DNA of 64,000 nt from Victivallales bacterium (GCA_021733985.1 JAIPJT010000005.1:1-64000), one strand, 5' to 3'; positions 1 to 8,812 are shown, counted from the first letter of the stretch. The notes: generated by a model from the letters alone, not told the origin. Numbers and translations: made by a program.

Positions 1-100
1 TTAGCTGTTTAAAAGTAAAGAATATTATCGTGTAACATGTTGATATATAACAGCTACACAAATACACAAATAAACAAATAACCGCACCTTGTGCGATGTT

Positions 101-130
101 TTGAGATAATTTTATTTATAAAATTTAGAT
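101..130 (+). promoter_or_regulatory. Possible sigma70-type promoter of the surface-repeat gene
   Basis: TTGAGA at 101-106 and TTAGAT at 125-130 are separated by 18 bases and lie about 30 bases upstream of the start codon at 162. The surrounding DNA is very AT-rich, so chance matches are likely. Bases 1-100 show nothing else except a short GCAC-CTT-GTGC palindrome. Confidence 0.3.
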
Positions 131-161
131 AAAACCTAATTCTAAAAAAGGAGAGTTAATT

Positions 162-1721
162 ATGAGAAAAAGAATTTTTATTTCTCTGACTGCAGCTCTA
201 ATGTTACTTCCAATTGCAGCTTTTGCTTTTAATCTGTTTGGTAAAGCTGAATCAGACAAAATAAAAGAAGTTGTTGATGGAGCTGTCAGTCCTTATGATT
301 CACATACGGGAGCTTACGGTGACAGGAATAATTCAGGCGACTCTTATATTAATTTAATGTGTATTAATATCGGAGACGTAAACGATGATATGGATAACAG
401 CATGGAAAACTTGATTGCTGAAGATCGTGCTAAAACTCAGGGGACCTATCTGGGACAGGTGAATTTTATAAAACAGTCATCTTCATTTTCCGGTAAGAAT
501 GGACTTGTCTGGGGTTACCACATATCAAAAACTGAAGATGTAAAAGCTCTTGAAAAAATGCAAAAGCTTAAAAGAAAAAAACAGTTAACAGATGAAGAAA
601 AAAAAGAACTCGAAAAACTTCAGAAACACTGTTCTCCTGTAATTACTGTTTCAAGCAGCAAAGGTTTTAAAGTACCTGTATATAATGGAGACGAGCTGGT
701 TGATGCAGGAAGAAAGCTGTTAGGAACAAATGACAGCAAACGTTTTACGATTTTACCCGGAGAAGAAGTTAAGTGTGCGGAGAAAAAGTTTATAACCGAA
801 GGACCTAAATATATTTGGACAAGTATTGCCCTGTGTATTTCTGAAGACCGGGAGGATAATGCCAACTTGTTTATAAATAATGTTGGAGACTTTGTTGCCA
901 GAGATAAGGAAGACCTGAAAAAGTTGGAACAGGAAATCATCAGAAACCTTTCTCATGCAGCTGTAAGATACGGCGAAGAAAATAATATTGTCCTGAAAGA
1001 AATCTGGATAAGCACACGTCTGAAATGGATCCCGGAAGGCAAAGTCGGATGTGCTATATCTCTTGTGCCTTATTTGACACTTGCAAAGAACGCTGTTCCT
1101 GAAGACGGAGCACAAACACTTGCTGAAATGTCAATTAACGAATGGGAAAAGGAGATGGGGTTTTCGCCTCTGCCGGAATATAAATTTATGGATACAGACT
1201 TAACTCCTGAGAATATCAGTTTCAGTGGAGAAAGAGAATCTGTTTATACCGCAAAAAGTACAGGAGGAATTAAGTCGGAAAAATCATCTGCAAGAAAAGA
1301 TGAATGGACTCCGCTGCAGATCGGCTTCTTCAAAGATCATTTTCCTCCGGCTGAGAAATATCCAAACATATACGGCGTTAGACTGGGGTTACCGATAACT
1401 TACGACGACGGAAGCTGCTTATATGGAATTGACCTGTCAGCATTTTTCAGTGCAACAACTCTAGTCAAAGGCCTTCAGTTTACTGTAGTCGGTACACAGG
1501 CTAAAACAATTGACGGACTGCAGGTGAGTATTGCAAACTTTGCTAAAGAAAATATTAATGGAATGCAGTTCGGGGGAGTTAATTATGCTGAAAATTCACG
1601 GGGCTTCCAACTTGGTTTAGTGAATTATTCTAAAAAAGCCAGGGGAATTCAAATCGGATTAGTAAATATAATTGAAAATGGATGGATCCCGTTTATCCCG
1701 ATTTTAAATTTAAACTTCTAA
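162..1721 (+). CDS. Secreted surface-repeat protein (LA_2272-like C-terminal repeats)
   Basis: A 519-aa exported protein of unknown function. Residues 1-22 form a signal peptide (basic MRKR, hydrophobic core, AFA cleavage region). A charged, probably coiled segment lies near residues 125-155. From about residue 430 to the end there are back-to-back copies of a G-x-Q-x-G-x-V-N type unit (GLQVSIAN, GMQFGGVN, GFQLGLVN, GIQIGLVN), ending in an aromatic, beta-strand-like tail (PFIPILNLNF). Such repeats are known from LA_2272-family surface proteins of spirochaetes and Lentisphaerota; an outer-membrane or surface location is inferred. GGAGAG lies 8 bases upstream of the ATG. The gene stands alone, ends at a strong terminator and converges on the CRISPR array. 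No enzymatic motif was seen. Confidence 0.8.
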   Translation: MRKRIFISLTAALMLLPIAAFAFNLFGKAESDKIKEVVDGAVSPYDSHTGAYGDRNNSGDSYINLMCINIGDVNDDMDNSMENLIAEDRAKTQGTYLGQVNFIKQSSSFSGKNGLVWGYHISKTEDVKALEKMQKLKRKKQLTDEEKKELEKLQKHCSPVITVSSSKGFKVPVYNGDELVDAGRKLLGTNDSKRFTILPGEEVKCAEKKFITEGPKYIWTSIALCISEDREDNANLFINNVGDFVARDKEDLKKLEQEIIRNLSHAAVRYGEENNIVLKEIWISTRLKWIPEGKVGCAISLVPYLTLAKNAVPEDGAQTLAEMSINEWEKEMGFSPLPEYKFMDTDLTPENISFSGERESVYTAKSTGGIKSEKSSARKDEWTPLQIGFFKDHFPPAEKYPNIYGVRLGLPITYDDGSCLYGIDLSAFFSATTLVKGLQFTVVGTQAKTIDGLQVSIANFAKENINGMQFGGVNYAENSRGFQLGLVNYSKKARGIQIGLVNIIENGWIPFIPILNLNF

Positions 1722-1749
1722 AGTAATAATCACAAAAAATCTTTCTATA

Positions 1750-1792
1750 AAGAACTCGTTTCACTCCCGCTCTGAACGAGTTCTTTTTTTTT
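1750..1792 (+). terminator. Rho-independent terminator
   Basis: Perfect 11-bp stem (AAGAACTCGTT at 1750-1760, AACGAGTTCTT at 1775-1785), a 14-base loop and a run of T. It ends transcription of the surface-repeat gene just before the distal end of the CRISPR array. Confidence 0.9.
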
Positions 1793-1802
1793 ATATGTAA
1801 TC

Positions 1803-3196
1803 ATTTCAATCCTTATTATTCTGGAATGTATTCTATAGTACTGTTCTTCTTGGTGTCTGGTTAAGTTGTTATGCGAGTTTCAATCCTTATTATTCTGGAA
1901 TGTATTCTATAGACATTGCAGCTTGTACGCCTTTTAAGTATCCGGACACGTTTCAATCCTTATTATTCTGGAATGTATTCTATAGCCCTTGTTTGCTTGT
2001 GGGCAGACTGCGCGCACACAATCGTTTCAATCCTTATTATTCTGGAATGTATTCTATAGTTTTTGCAACTGGGCCGGCCGCAAAAAATCACAAACAGTTT
2101 CAATCCTTATTATTCTGGAATGTATTCTATAGCTGGATATGATTATAAGCAAACCGGACTTGATATGTTTCAATCCTTATTATTCTGGAATGTATTCTAT
2201 AGCTTCCGGCCCGTTACCGCCTCCACTGTTTCTTCTAGTTTCAATCCTTATTATTCTGGAATGTATTCTATAGATATAATCAAGATTAAAAACGAGCAAG
2301 AGAGAATGTTTCAATCCTTATTATTCTGGAATGTATTCTATAGAATATAACGAGTTTTCCCCTTCAACTTTGTATAAATAGTTTCAATCCTTATTATTCT
2401 GGAATGTATTCTATAGCGATTGTTTCAAGAACGCTTTCAGCTGTCATTAATGTTTCAATCCTTATTATTCTGGAATGTATTCTATAGAAGTATTTCGTAT
2501 AAGATAACAGCCTGAATTTTTGTGTTTCAATCCTTATTATTCTGGAATGTATTCTATAGATTATTTTTTTTGCAATATCGGCACTTTTAATTTGTTTCAA
2601 TCCTTATTATTCTGGAATGTATTCTATAGAATTAAAAACCAGGAGCAGGAAAATTAATTAAGGAGTGTTTCAATCCTTATTATTCTGGAATGTATTCTAT
2701 AGATAAGCCCAGTATATGTATAGAGTTTCTTATACGGTTTCAATCCTTATTATTCTGGAATGTATTCTATAGTTCATAAGCGTTAATATTATCATTTGCA
2801 ATTTTTGTTTCAATCCTTATTATTCTGGAATGTATTCTATAGTAATCATATCCAGTAACTTTCTGTACTCCATACTCGTTTCAATCCTTATTATTCTGGA
2901 ATGTATTCTATAGTATTAAAAACATTATCAAACTGACTACCAAAATCGTTTCAATCCTTATTATTCTGGAATGTATTCTATAGCTCCTTTCTTTTTTTTA
3001 CTTTTTACACACAACAAGGAGTTTCAATCCTTATTATTCTGGAATGTATTCTATAGTTATTTATTGTATTAATATAATAGCAGGAAATTAGTTTCAATCC
3101 TTATTATTCTGGAATGTATTCTATAGTTCATAAGCGTTAATATTATCATTTGCAATTTTTGTTTCAATCCTTATTATTCTGGAATGTATTCTATAG
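1803..3196 (-). CRISPR. Type I-B CRISPR array, 20 repeats and 19 spacers
   Basis: Twenty 36-nt repeats start at 1803, 1877, 1950, 2024, 2097, 2167, 2238, 2308, 2381, 2452, 2524, 2594, 2667, 2737, 2807, 2878, 2948, 3021, 3091 and 3161. On the plus strand each begins GTTTCAATCC and ends TTCTATAG, and all read the same except the first base of the leftmost copy (A for G). Spacers are 34-38 nt. The minus-strand repeat ends in ATTGAAAC, the usual 5' handle of I-B and type III crRNAs. That fact, the degenerate repeat at the left end and the cas genes to the right place the leader at the right, with transcription leftward. The newest spacer is therefore 3127-3160, and it is identical to spacer 2773-2806. 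Cas6b (14.2-14.8 kb) is the expected processing nuclease. Confidence 0.98.
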
Positions 3197-3474
3197 AGAC
3201 TTTTGTTTATAAGTACTTTGTAATGAACATATTTGGGTTTTATTTTGTTTGATTGTAATGGCTTTATTTTCCATAATTTTACCATTTTTATATATAATTT
3301 TAGTATCTTCTGCATGAAATTTCCAGTTATAAGTGCAAATTGTCAAGGAACTTACAGAAACAGACCTGTTAATGGTAAATAATTTTATACGAAACAGACC
3401 TTTGATTAACGCGGATTAATAGCTGTTTTTTTTAAAGAATTTTTAATCAGTGTCTTCCTTTGTTAAACCGCTGA
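3197..3474 (-). promoter_or_regulatory. CRISPR leader
   Basis: AT-rich, non-coding DNA between the youngest repeat and the end of cas2, where array transcription and spacer insertion should be controlled. A minus-strand TTGACA lies at 3346-3341, but no clear -10 at normal spacing could be assigned. An 11-bp direct repeat, GAAACAGACCT, occurs at 3357-3367 and 3391-3401 (34-bp period). GATTAACGCGGATTAAT at 3404-3420 resembles other intergenic repeats in the window. Confidence 0.7.
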
Positions 3475-3765
3475 CTATAACAGCATTGTTTGTTTTTCTC
3501 CTTTGGCGAAAGCTTCATCAAAGGTTTTACCGATGATCATTTTTTTCTTAAAGTCGTCTTCAGAGACCGGCAGGATAAAAACTCCGTCAGTCTGTTTATC
3601 TATCATATTTTTACTGTAAACTGCTATTTCGTCTATACATGAGTTCGGGAGGTTACCGAAGAAGACACTGTACTGCACACGTATAAGTCCGAATTCCTTA
3701 CATGTATCCGAAATTTCCTTTCTGGTTTTATCGTCAGAAATATCATATATCACCCATACAAGCAT
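3475..3765 (-). CDS. cas2: CRISPR-associated endoribonuclease Cas2
   Basis: A 96-aa Cas2, normal family length. It begins MLVWVIYDISDD, the ferredoxin-fold first strand with the conserved Asp at position 9, and continues with RVQYSVFFG, the second hallmark strand. Cas2 dimers bridge two Cas1 dimers in the spacer-integration complex. The start codon overlaps the cas1 stop by one base (TAATG), so translation is probably coupled. It is the last cas gene before the leader. Confidence 0.95.
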   Translation of the reverse strand: MLVWVIYDISDDKTRKEISDTCKEFGLIRVQYSVFFGNLPNSCIDEIAVYSKNMIDKQTDGVFILPVSEDDFKKKMIIGKTFDEAFAKGEKQTMLL

Positions 3766-4811
3766 TATTCAAAAAGCTCCTTTACTTCTTTTATTTCAGG
3801 AATATCTTTTGTTTCTTTTCCTATCATCGAGTTAGCGAGAGTATGTGCTTCGGCCTGAATTGTATCAAGTCTTTTTATCTGTCTGGTTCTGCCGGTTTTT
3901 GAGTTTTTAACTTTATACTTAACCTTGCTGTCAAGAAATTCATTGAATTTATTCAGGAGCAGTTCTTTCGCGGCCTTATTAAGAGTCATTGAACCGGAAG
4001 ATTCTTTTCTAAACATGTTTTTTTTACATTGACGTCCGGTAAAAAGCTTGAGTACGGTTCTGTCAGCATATATCCTGAAAATTTCGATCATATCAAAAAC
4101 AAGGGATTTTTTGTTGTAATTATCAGTGTGCAGGAAACCGATATAAGGATCGAGGCCGGCTATAATGCATGCCCGTTCAACTTTAGAATAAAGAACTCCG
4201 TATGCATAGTTGATCATTGCGTTTACGGGGTCGCCGGCGGGATGTCGTGAACGGGTTTTGAATTTGAACTGTTCCGGAGGAAGCTGTCCGAGTACTTTCC
4301 AGTACGAGGCGGCTGCGCTGCCTTCAAGCCCCATTATGCTGCTTCTCAGTTCATGAATATCGCCCTTCAGGTTTTTCAGTTTCATACGGTTTTCAGTTAA
4401 TTTAATTATTGCCGGTTGAAATATGTCTTCGCTTCCGGGTCTCCTGTTCATCAGTTCCTTTAAAAAGTCCTCCTGATTTTTCAGTTTTGTTACAGCCCAG
4501 TTCTTCACGATTTCCAGGCCTTTTTCCGATTCGGAATATTCAAGCTGGGCACGTCTGATAGCAGCAGTGCTCCCCATCTTTCCGTTCCAGAACCTTCCGT
4601 AGGGTTTCCCGTATTTGTCGAGCATAACAATGTCTATGTTATGCTCAGTTGCCAGTAGGATTGTATCCGAAGAAAAATGAACTCCGGTTGTTATGAGTAT
4701 TGAGTGTATCTTCCTTGCCGCAAGTTCAACCTTTCTGTCTTCGATCTTAAAGACAAAAAGTTCCTTTTTACGGTGGATACTCGTACCGAATGTGTTTATT
4801 ACAAGCTGCAT
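3765..4811 (-). CDS. cas1: CRISPR-associated integrase Cas1
   Basis: A 348-aa Cas1 of the type I-B kind, the integrase that inserts new spacers at the leader end. The beta-rich N-terminal domain (1-80) contains FSSDTILLATEHNIDIVMLD. The catalytic helical domain shows E163 (GLEGSAA), H228 (GFLHTDNY) and D240 with E243 (LVFDMIE), the metal-binding set. The C-terminus is rich in Lys and Arg. It lies between the HEAT-nuclease gene (10-bp gap) and cas2 (1-bp overlap). Visibly higher GC than cas3-cas8b. Confidence 0.97.
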   Translation of the reverse strand: MQLVINTFGTSIHRKKELFVFKIEDRKVELAARKIHSILITTGVHFSSDTILLATEHNIDIVMLDKYGKPYGRFWNGKMGSTAAIRRAQLEYSESEKGLEIVKNWAVTKLKNQEDFLKELMNRRPGSEDIFQPAIIKLTENRMKLKNLKGDIHELRSSIMGLEGSAAASYWKVLGQLPPEQFKFKTRSRHPAGDPVNAMINYAYGVLYSKVERACIIAGLDPYIGFLHTDNYNKKSLVFDMIEIFRIYADRTVLKLFTGRQCKKNMFRKESSGSMTLNKAAKELLLNKFNEFLDSKVKYKVKNSKTGRTRQIKRLDTIQAEAHTLANSMIGKETKDIPEIKEVKELFE

Positions 4812-4821
4812 ATATACCCAC

Positions 4822-5715
4822 TTAGATTTTTATATAACGACTTAGTTTTTCCAAAAGAATTTTTTCAAGGTTGCCTTTATCTTTAAATGATACTGATATC
4901 AGTTTCTTTCCCTGCTGCTGATAAAGTTTTCTTTTCTTCAGCATACCAATTTTGTAGTCAATAGTGTCCATACCCCAGTATTCAATATAAATATCAAATT
5001 CGGGTAGATAAAAATCCGGGCGAATGGCGTATCCTTCAATTATTCTTATACGCTCATCATAGCGGTAGTTGATATCGGAATGTTTAAGAAAATCTGATAT
5101 GATCCGTTCCCCGTCGGATTGGACCAGGGTACCGTCACTGGTTTTTATATTCTTATTTAATTCTACCTTAGTGTCGTAGTTTCTGCGCATTATATATACT
5201 TCATCAAAACAGTGATCGCAGTAAACGCGGCTGAAAGCTTTCATGCTTCTTGCAAATTCGTCCGGTTCGACTTTCTTCCCGCATTTTACACATATTTTTA
5301 CCTGTTTCTCTTCAGCAACTTTACATGCTTCTTTGATAACGTTGATAGCTTTTTCCGCATCCCGGATGTTATATTCTTTTTCTATATTTGATGATGCAAT
5401 TTCTTTTATGTCATTAAGTGCCGGTTTAGCAAACTCACCATAAGCAGACAGAGCCTTTATTGTATATTGCCTGATTTGCGGATGTTTGTCCTGAAGAAGA
5501 GGGATAAGGTTTCCGACTGCAACCTCAGGTTTCGCGAACTTTGCAAGCTTTCCAATAGCAGATACAGACAGCCTTCTTACATGAACAGAATCTATTTTTA
5601 GACACCTGAAAAGTTTTTCAAGGACTGCTGGATCACCGGTGTTTCCAGCTTCTACTATCTTTTTCTTCAAATAATTTTCTTGTTGTTTAGTGATTGGTTT
5701 CAGTAAATCTTTCAT
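4822..5715 (-). CDS. HEAT-repeat, zinc-finger and PD-(D/E)XK nuclease-like protein inside the cas operon
   Basis: A 297-aa protein that matches no core Cas family I know. Residues about 30-130 look like HEAT/ARM repeats (VHVRRLSVSAIGKLA, PQIRQYTIKALSAYG). A four-Cys zinc site follows: C142-x2-C145 and C166-x2-C169. The C-terminal 100 residues resemble the restriction-endonuclease-like domain found with some UvrD-type helicases: GERII (E203), RPDFYLP (D234), YIEYWG (E245), then a basic helix and KKLISVS. These fit PD-(D/E)XK catalytic positions. It is co-directional between cas4 and cas1, 10 bp from cas1, with the same GC as the adaptation genes. A role in spacer trimming, adaptation or target DNA cleavage is inference. 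No clear ribosome-binding site precedes the ATG. Confidence 0.75.
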   Translation of the reverse strand: MKDLLKPITKQQENYLKKKIVEAGNTGDPAVLEKLFRCLKIDSVHVRRLSVSAIGKLAKFAKPEVAVGNLIPLLQDKHPQIRQYTIKALSAYGEFAKPALNDIKEIASSNIEKEYNIRDAEKAINVIKEACKVAEEKQVKICVKCGKKVEPDEFARSMKAFSRVYCDHCFDEVYIMRRNYDTKVELNKNIKTSDGTLVQSDGERIISDFLKHSDINYRYDERIRIIEGYAIRPDFYLPEFDIYIEYWGMDTIDYKIGMLKKRKLYQQQGKKLISVSFKDKGNLEKILLEKLSRYIKI

Positions 5716-5756
5716 ATAATTATTAAGTAATGTTTATAATATTGATCTGCGTTAAC

Positions 5757-5807
5757 CGTTACGAAATGAAGTGGAGTTAGTTTTTCAACTTACTTAACTG
5801 CGTAACG
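5757..5807. repeat. Small inverted repeat between cas4 and the HEAT-nuclease gene
   Basis: CGTTACG at 5757-5763 and CGTAACG at 5801-5807 form a perfect 7-bp inverted repeat in the 161-bp gap. GATCTGCGTTAACC at 5744-5757 resembles the degenerate intergenic motif seen elsewhere. Possible operator or mRNA hairpin; function unknown. Confidence 0.35.
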
Positions 5808-5876
5808 TAATGTTCAAAAATTATTTAAATAATAAATTCATCGATATATTACATTTATTATACTACTTTTTTATTT

Positions 5877-6455
5877 TCAGCCTATGCACAAATTTCTATA
5901 AGTGCAGTCCGGGCATCTTGCCTTTACTCTGGTGGCCTGCGGATAATAACCGTCCTGTATAATACTCAGACATTCATTTACCGCATCAACCGCCTCTTCA
6001 AAATCCTTTTCTGTGAATTCAATTTCCACTATCTTTGACTTACTTCTAATAAAACAAAGAAATGCCTTTTTTACTTCAACCTGATAAAGCTGTTTTATCA
6101 TAAGAGCATAGAGCGTTTCCTGTATTTTGAAAGTTTTCCATATTCTGTCCTTATATTCGGCAAACTTATAGTCAAACGGCGACATCGTTCCGTCTTCCAA
6201 ATAAAGAAGCTCATCCACTTTACCTTTCAGATTCAGGGAAGGGGATACAAGCTCAACTTCCTGCTCTTTCTTTACAGCTCCCAGCTTTTTACGTAAATAC
6301 CCGGGATTTATCTTTTCCTTGAAAAGATGCGTATCCTTACCAAGCTGTACCTTCAGGCGCTTTTCCTCGCGCCTATCTATTCCTAGAACATACTCATAAT
6401 AAGTAAACCTCGGGCAATACAAGTACTCTAATAAATGTGACGGTGTAATGAACAT
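5877..6455 (-). CDS. cas4: CRISPR-associated exonuclease Cas4
   Basis: A 192-aa Cas4, an iron-sulfur RecB-like nuclease that trims prespacers and selects those with a proper PAM. C14 pairs with the C-terminal C181-x2-C184-x5-C190 to form the cluster site. RecB motifs are H43 (GKDTHLF), D81 (GKVDELL), D95-x-K97 (FDYKFAE) and Q112 (IQETLYAL). It lies 38 bp downstream of cas3 and belongs with cas1 and cas2 functionally and in base composition. Confidence 0.95.
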   Translation of the reverse strand: MFITPSHLLEYLYCPRFTYYEYVLGIDRREEKRLKVQLGKDTHLFKEKINPGYLRKKLGAVKKEQEVELVSPSLNLKGKVDELLYLEDGTMSPFDYKFAEYKDRIWKTFKIQETLYALMIKQLYQVEVKKAFLCFIRSKSKIVEIEFTEKDFEEAVDAVNECLSIIQDGYYPQATRVKARCPDCTYRNLCIG

Positions 6456-6493
6456 AATGTTTTTCTTATGTTTTGTTCTCGGATAAACCTTTA

Positions 6494-8812
6494 TTAAATG
6501 AAATAATCAATATTCTTTTTATCTCTTATAAAACCTGTTTTTAGATCATAATGCTTAGACAAAATTTCTTTTGTAATAAACCAAATACTACCTAATGACT
6601 CGTCATAGCCGGAAAATTTTGCTTTATTTTCAGGAATGTTAATTATATAGGGGGCCATTTTTTTATGTATTTCTTTTAGAGTTATTCTTTTTTCAAAAGG
6701 ATCGTTGAATTCCTTTTTAATAATATCACAGTATTCTTTATAAATTTCTCCAGCCTCTTCATCAAGTTCAATAAAAGCTGAAACTACAGAAAATTTATTT
6801 ATCAATTCAAAAACCTCTTCCCCTGGTTCATCTTTCTCAAAAGCTTTCTTATATAATAATGAATTCAGCTTTGATAATAATTCATCTGATTCACTGCCAA
6901 TTGCATATTCTTTTACTTTTGTATAGTAATCTAAAGATACTTCTAAAAATTCTTTCTCTTCAATATTATCGGACATCAATAATATTTTTTGAGTTGAATC
7001 AATAAGAACTGAATCATAAATATATGAATAATAATTTTTATTATTTTTTGACAATTTAATAAGTTTAACTTCAGATGTATTTCCTGTATTATTTCGATTA
7101 CATCTTCCACACGCTTGAAATATCGAATCAATGGGAGCTAAATCTCTATATACAACGTCAATATCTATATCAACACCTGCTTCAACCAACTGAGTAGTAA
7201 CAATTATCTTTTTTTTAGGATTGCTTTTTATTTTTGATATTATATTCAGTCTATCTTTAGGGATAATGCTTGAAGATAGATAAACGAGTTCATCAGCTTT
7301 TAAATATTTATTCAGATAATTATAAACATCAAGAGAAGACTGTATTGTATTTAGAATAATTAACCTGCTCTTTTCTCTGTCATTATTAATTTCATTTAAA
7401 ATAAATTCTTTAAATCTATCTATAGCCATTTGTTGATTCAAATTTTCAGTATTAAGTCTAATCCGGCTCAAACAGTTATAATAATCTTTCTTTGAAAGAG
7501 CAAGTTCTTTTATCTCTTCCTCTGTTTCTGAAAATATTAATGGCATTGTTGCTGTCACTAAAATAAATCTAATATTCAAAACTTCTGCAATCTTTTTAAA
7601 AACATTATTAATCAACTGCCAGTATTTGTGTGGGATTGACTGGACTTCATCAAGAATAATAATGGAATTTGAAAGATTATGAAATTTTCTTAAATTCTTA
7701 TTTTTATTTGTAAATATCGCATATAAAAGCTGATAAAATGTAGTTATTACAAATTCACTTTCCCAACCTTCAATGAAAAATTCCGAATTTTGAGCAGAAT
7801 AAATTCTATTTTCATCATCGCCTTTTATGTATCTATAGTCTGTCAAATGGTGTTGTTTCAATAATATATCAGAAGAAAACTCTACTTTATTGCCCCTTAG
7901 AATTTCTTCAAAAACTTCTGCATTCTGGTCAATAACAGATGTAAATGGAAGACAATATATAATTCGCTTAATATCAGATGTTTTCTCTTTTAGCTTAAGA
8001 GCTGCATTCAACGCGTTTAACGTTTTCCCTGCTCCTGTAGGTAAGTTTATTGAAAAAAATCTATCTTTATTATTGAGGTTATTTTCAACTTCATCATAAG
8101 CCTTGTTTCTGATTTCTGTAACAATGTTATTATTAGGTTTAAAATTTTTCTTATAATTGTTTATGAAACTGCTTTGCCATACATTATTAATTTCAGGCAA
8201 ACTTTTCCATGTTATAGCATCACATTTATCTGCTGTGAGCAGGATTGAAAAAAAATAATTTAAGAAAATGTAATCATCTATACATAAAGACTTCTTTAAT
8301 TTTCTAAAAGTTTTTAAGCTCCCTTTTCTGGTAAATTCATCATAAAAATTTAAAAAATTATTTTCATTAAAAAAATCATCTTCAAATATGTATTGTAGTT
8401 CAGAGTATTTAATAGTTCGATTTATTTCCTTTATAACATTTTCTTGTAAAGCTCCTATGCACATTTGATGAAAATCATCCAAATCAGCATGATGGTACTT
8501 TATAATAATGAAACCTAAAACAGCAATTTTTTTATCATAATTAAGTTTCTCTATAGCATAAAAATAAAACCATAAGGCAGAAAATTCAGCATGACATTTA
8601 TATTGTTGTTTTACTGCTCCAGTTTTAGATATATATTTTTGGAAATATAGTGAAGCTTTACCTAAGTCATGCAACAAAAGAATAGCAGAAATAAAATTTT
8701 GATATTTTAAATATAAGTTGTTATTTTTAAAAATTTTAATGCCCGCTGTTAGCGTACCCTTAATGTGTGTTGCAAGAAGTCTGTCCGGGTGTGATTTTAA
8801 TTTACATTCCAA
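6494..8812 (-). CDS. cas3: CRISPR-associated helicase-nuclease Cas3 (HD fused)
   Basis: A 772-aa Cas3, the effector that unwinds and degrades target DNA after Cascade binding. The N-terminal HD nuclease shows H48-D49 (LLLHDLGK), H74 and H107-H108 (KYHHAD). The SF2 helicase has Walker A PTGAGKT (258-264), DEVQ in the Walker B position (388-391), VTATMP (419-424) and motif VI QACGRCNRN. The start used is TTG at 8812, overlapping the cas5 end by 11 bp with GGAG about 13 bases upstream; the ATG in this overlap is out of frame and followed directly by a stop. Very AT-rich. Confidence 0.95.
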   Translation of the reverse strand: MECKLKSHPDRLLATHIKGTLTAGIKIFKNNNLYLKYQNFISAILLLHDLGKASLYFQKYISKTGAVKQQYKCHAEFSALWFYFYAIEKLNYDKKIAVLGFIIIKYHHADLDDFHQMCIGALQENVIKEINRTIKYSELQYIFEDDFFNENNFLNFYDEFTRKGSLKTFRKLKKSLCIDDYIFLNYFFSILLTADKCDAITWKSLPEINNVWQSSFINNYKKNFKPNNNIVTEIRNKAYDEVENNLNNKDRFFSINLPTGAGKTLNALNAALKLKEKTSDIKRIIYCLPFTSVIDQNAEVFEEILRGNKVEFSSDILLKQHHLTDYRYIKGDDENRIYSAQNSEFFIEGWESEFVITTFYQLLYAIFTNKNKNLRKFHNLSNSIIILDEVQSIPHKYWQLINNVFKKIAEVLNIRFILVTATMPLIFSETEEEIKELALSKKDYYNCLSRIRLNTENLNQQMAIDRFKEFILNEINNDREKSRLIILNTIQSSLDVYNYLNKYLKADELVYLSSSIIPKDRLNIISKIKSNPKKKIIVTTQLVEAGVDIDIDVVYRDLAPIDSIFQACGRCNRNNTGNTSEVKLIKLSKNNKNYYSYIYDSVLIDSTQKILLMSDNIEEKEFLEVSLDYYTKVKEYAIGSESDELLSKLNSLLYKKAFEKDEPGEEVFELINKFSVVSAFIELDEEAGEIYKEYCDIIKKEFNDPFEKRITLKEIHKKMAPYIINIPENKAKFSGYDESLGSIWFITKEILSKHYDLKTGFIRDKKNIDYFI

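Noticed and set aside
2274..2666. Similarity between spacers 2274-2307 and 2630-2666 (ATTAAAAAC then a GAGCAxGA-like stretch)
   Set aside because: Short, purine-rich and gapped; suggestive of related targets but not strong enough to report as an overlap.
2984..3020. Spacer sharing GTGTGTAAAAAGT with the DNA upstream of the XRE-PAS gene (23129 onward), as a self-targeting candidate
   Set aside because: Only 13 low-complexity bases agree and the match breaks immediately afterwards; far too short for a protospacer.
1900..3315. Open frames of 60-95 codons running through the CRISPR array on both strands
   Set aside because: The 36-nt repeat is a multiple of three, so frames stay open by repetition; the translations are the repeat read over and over.
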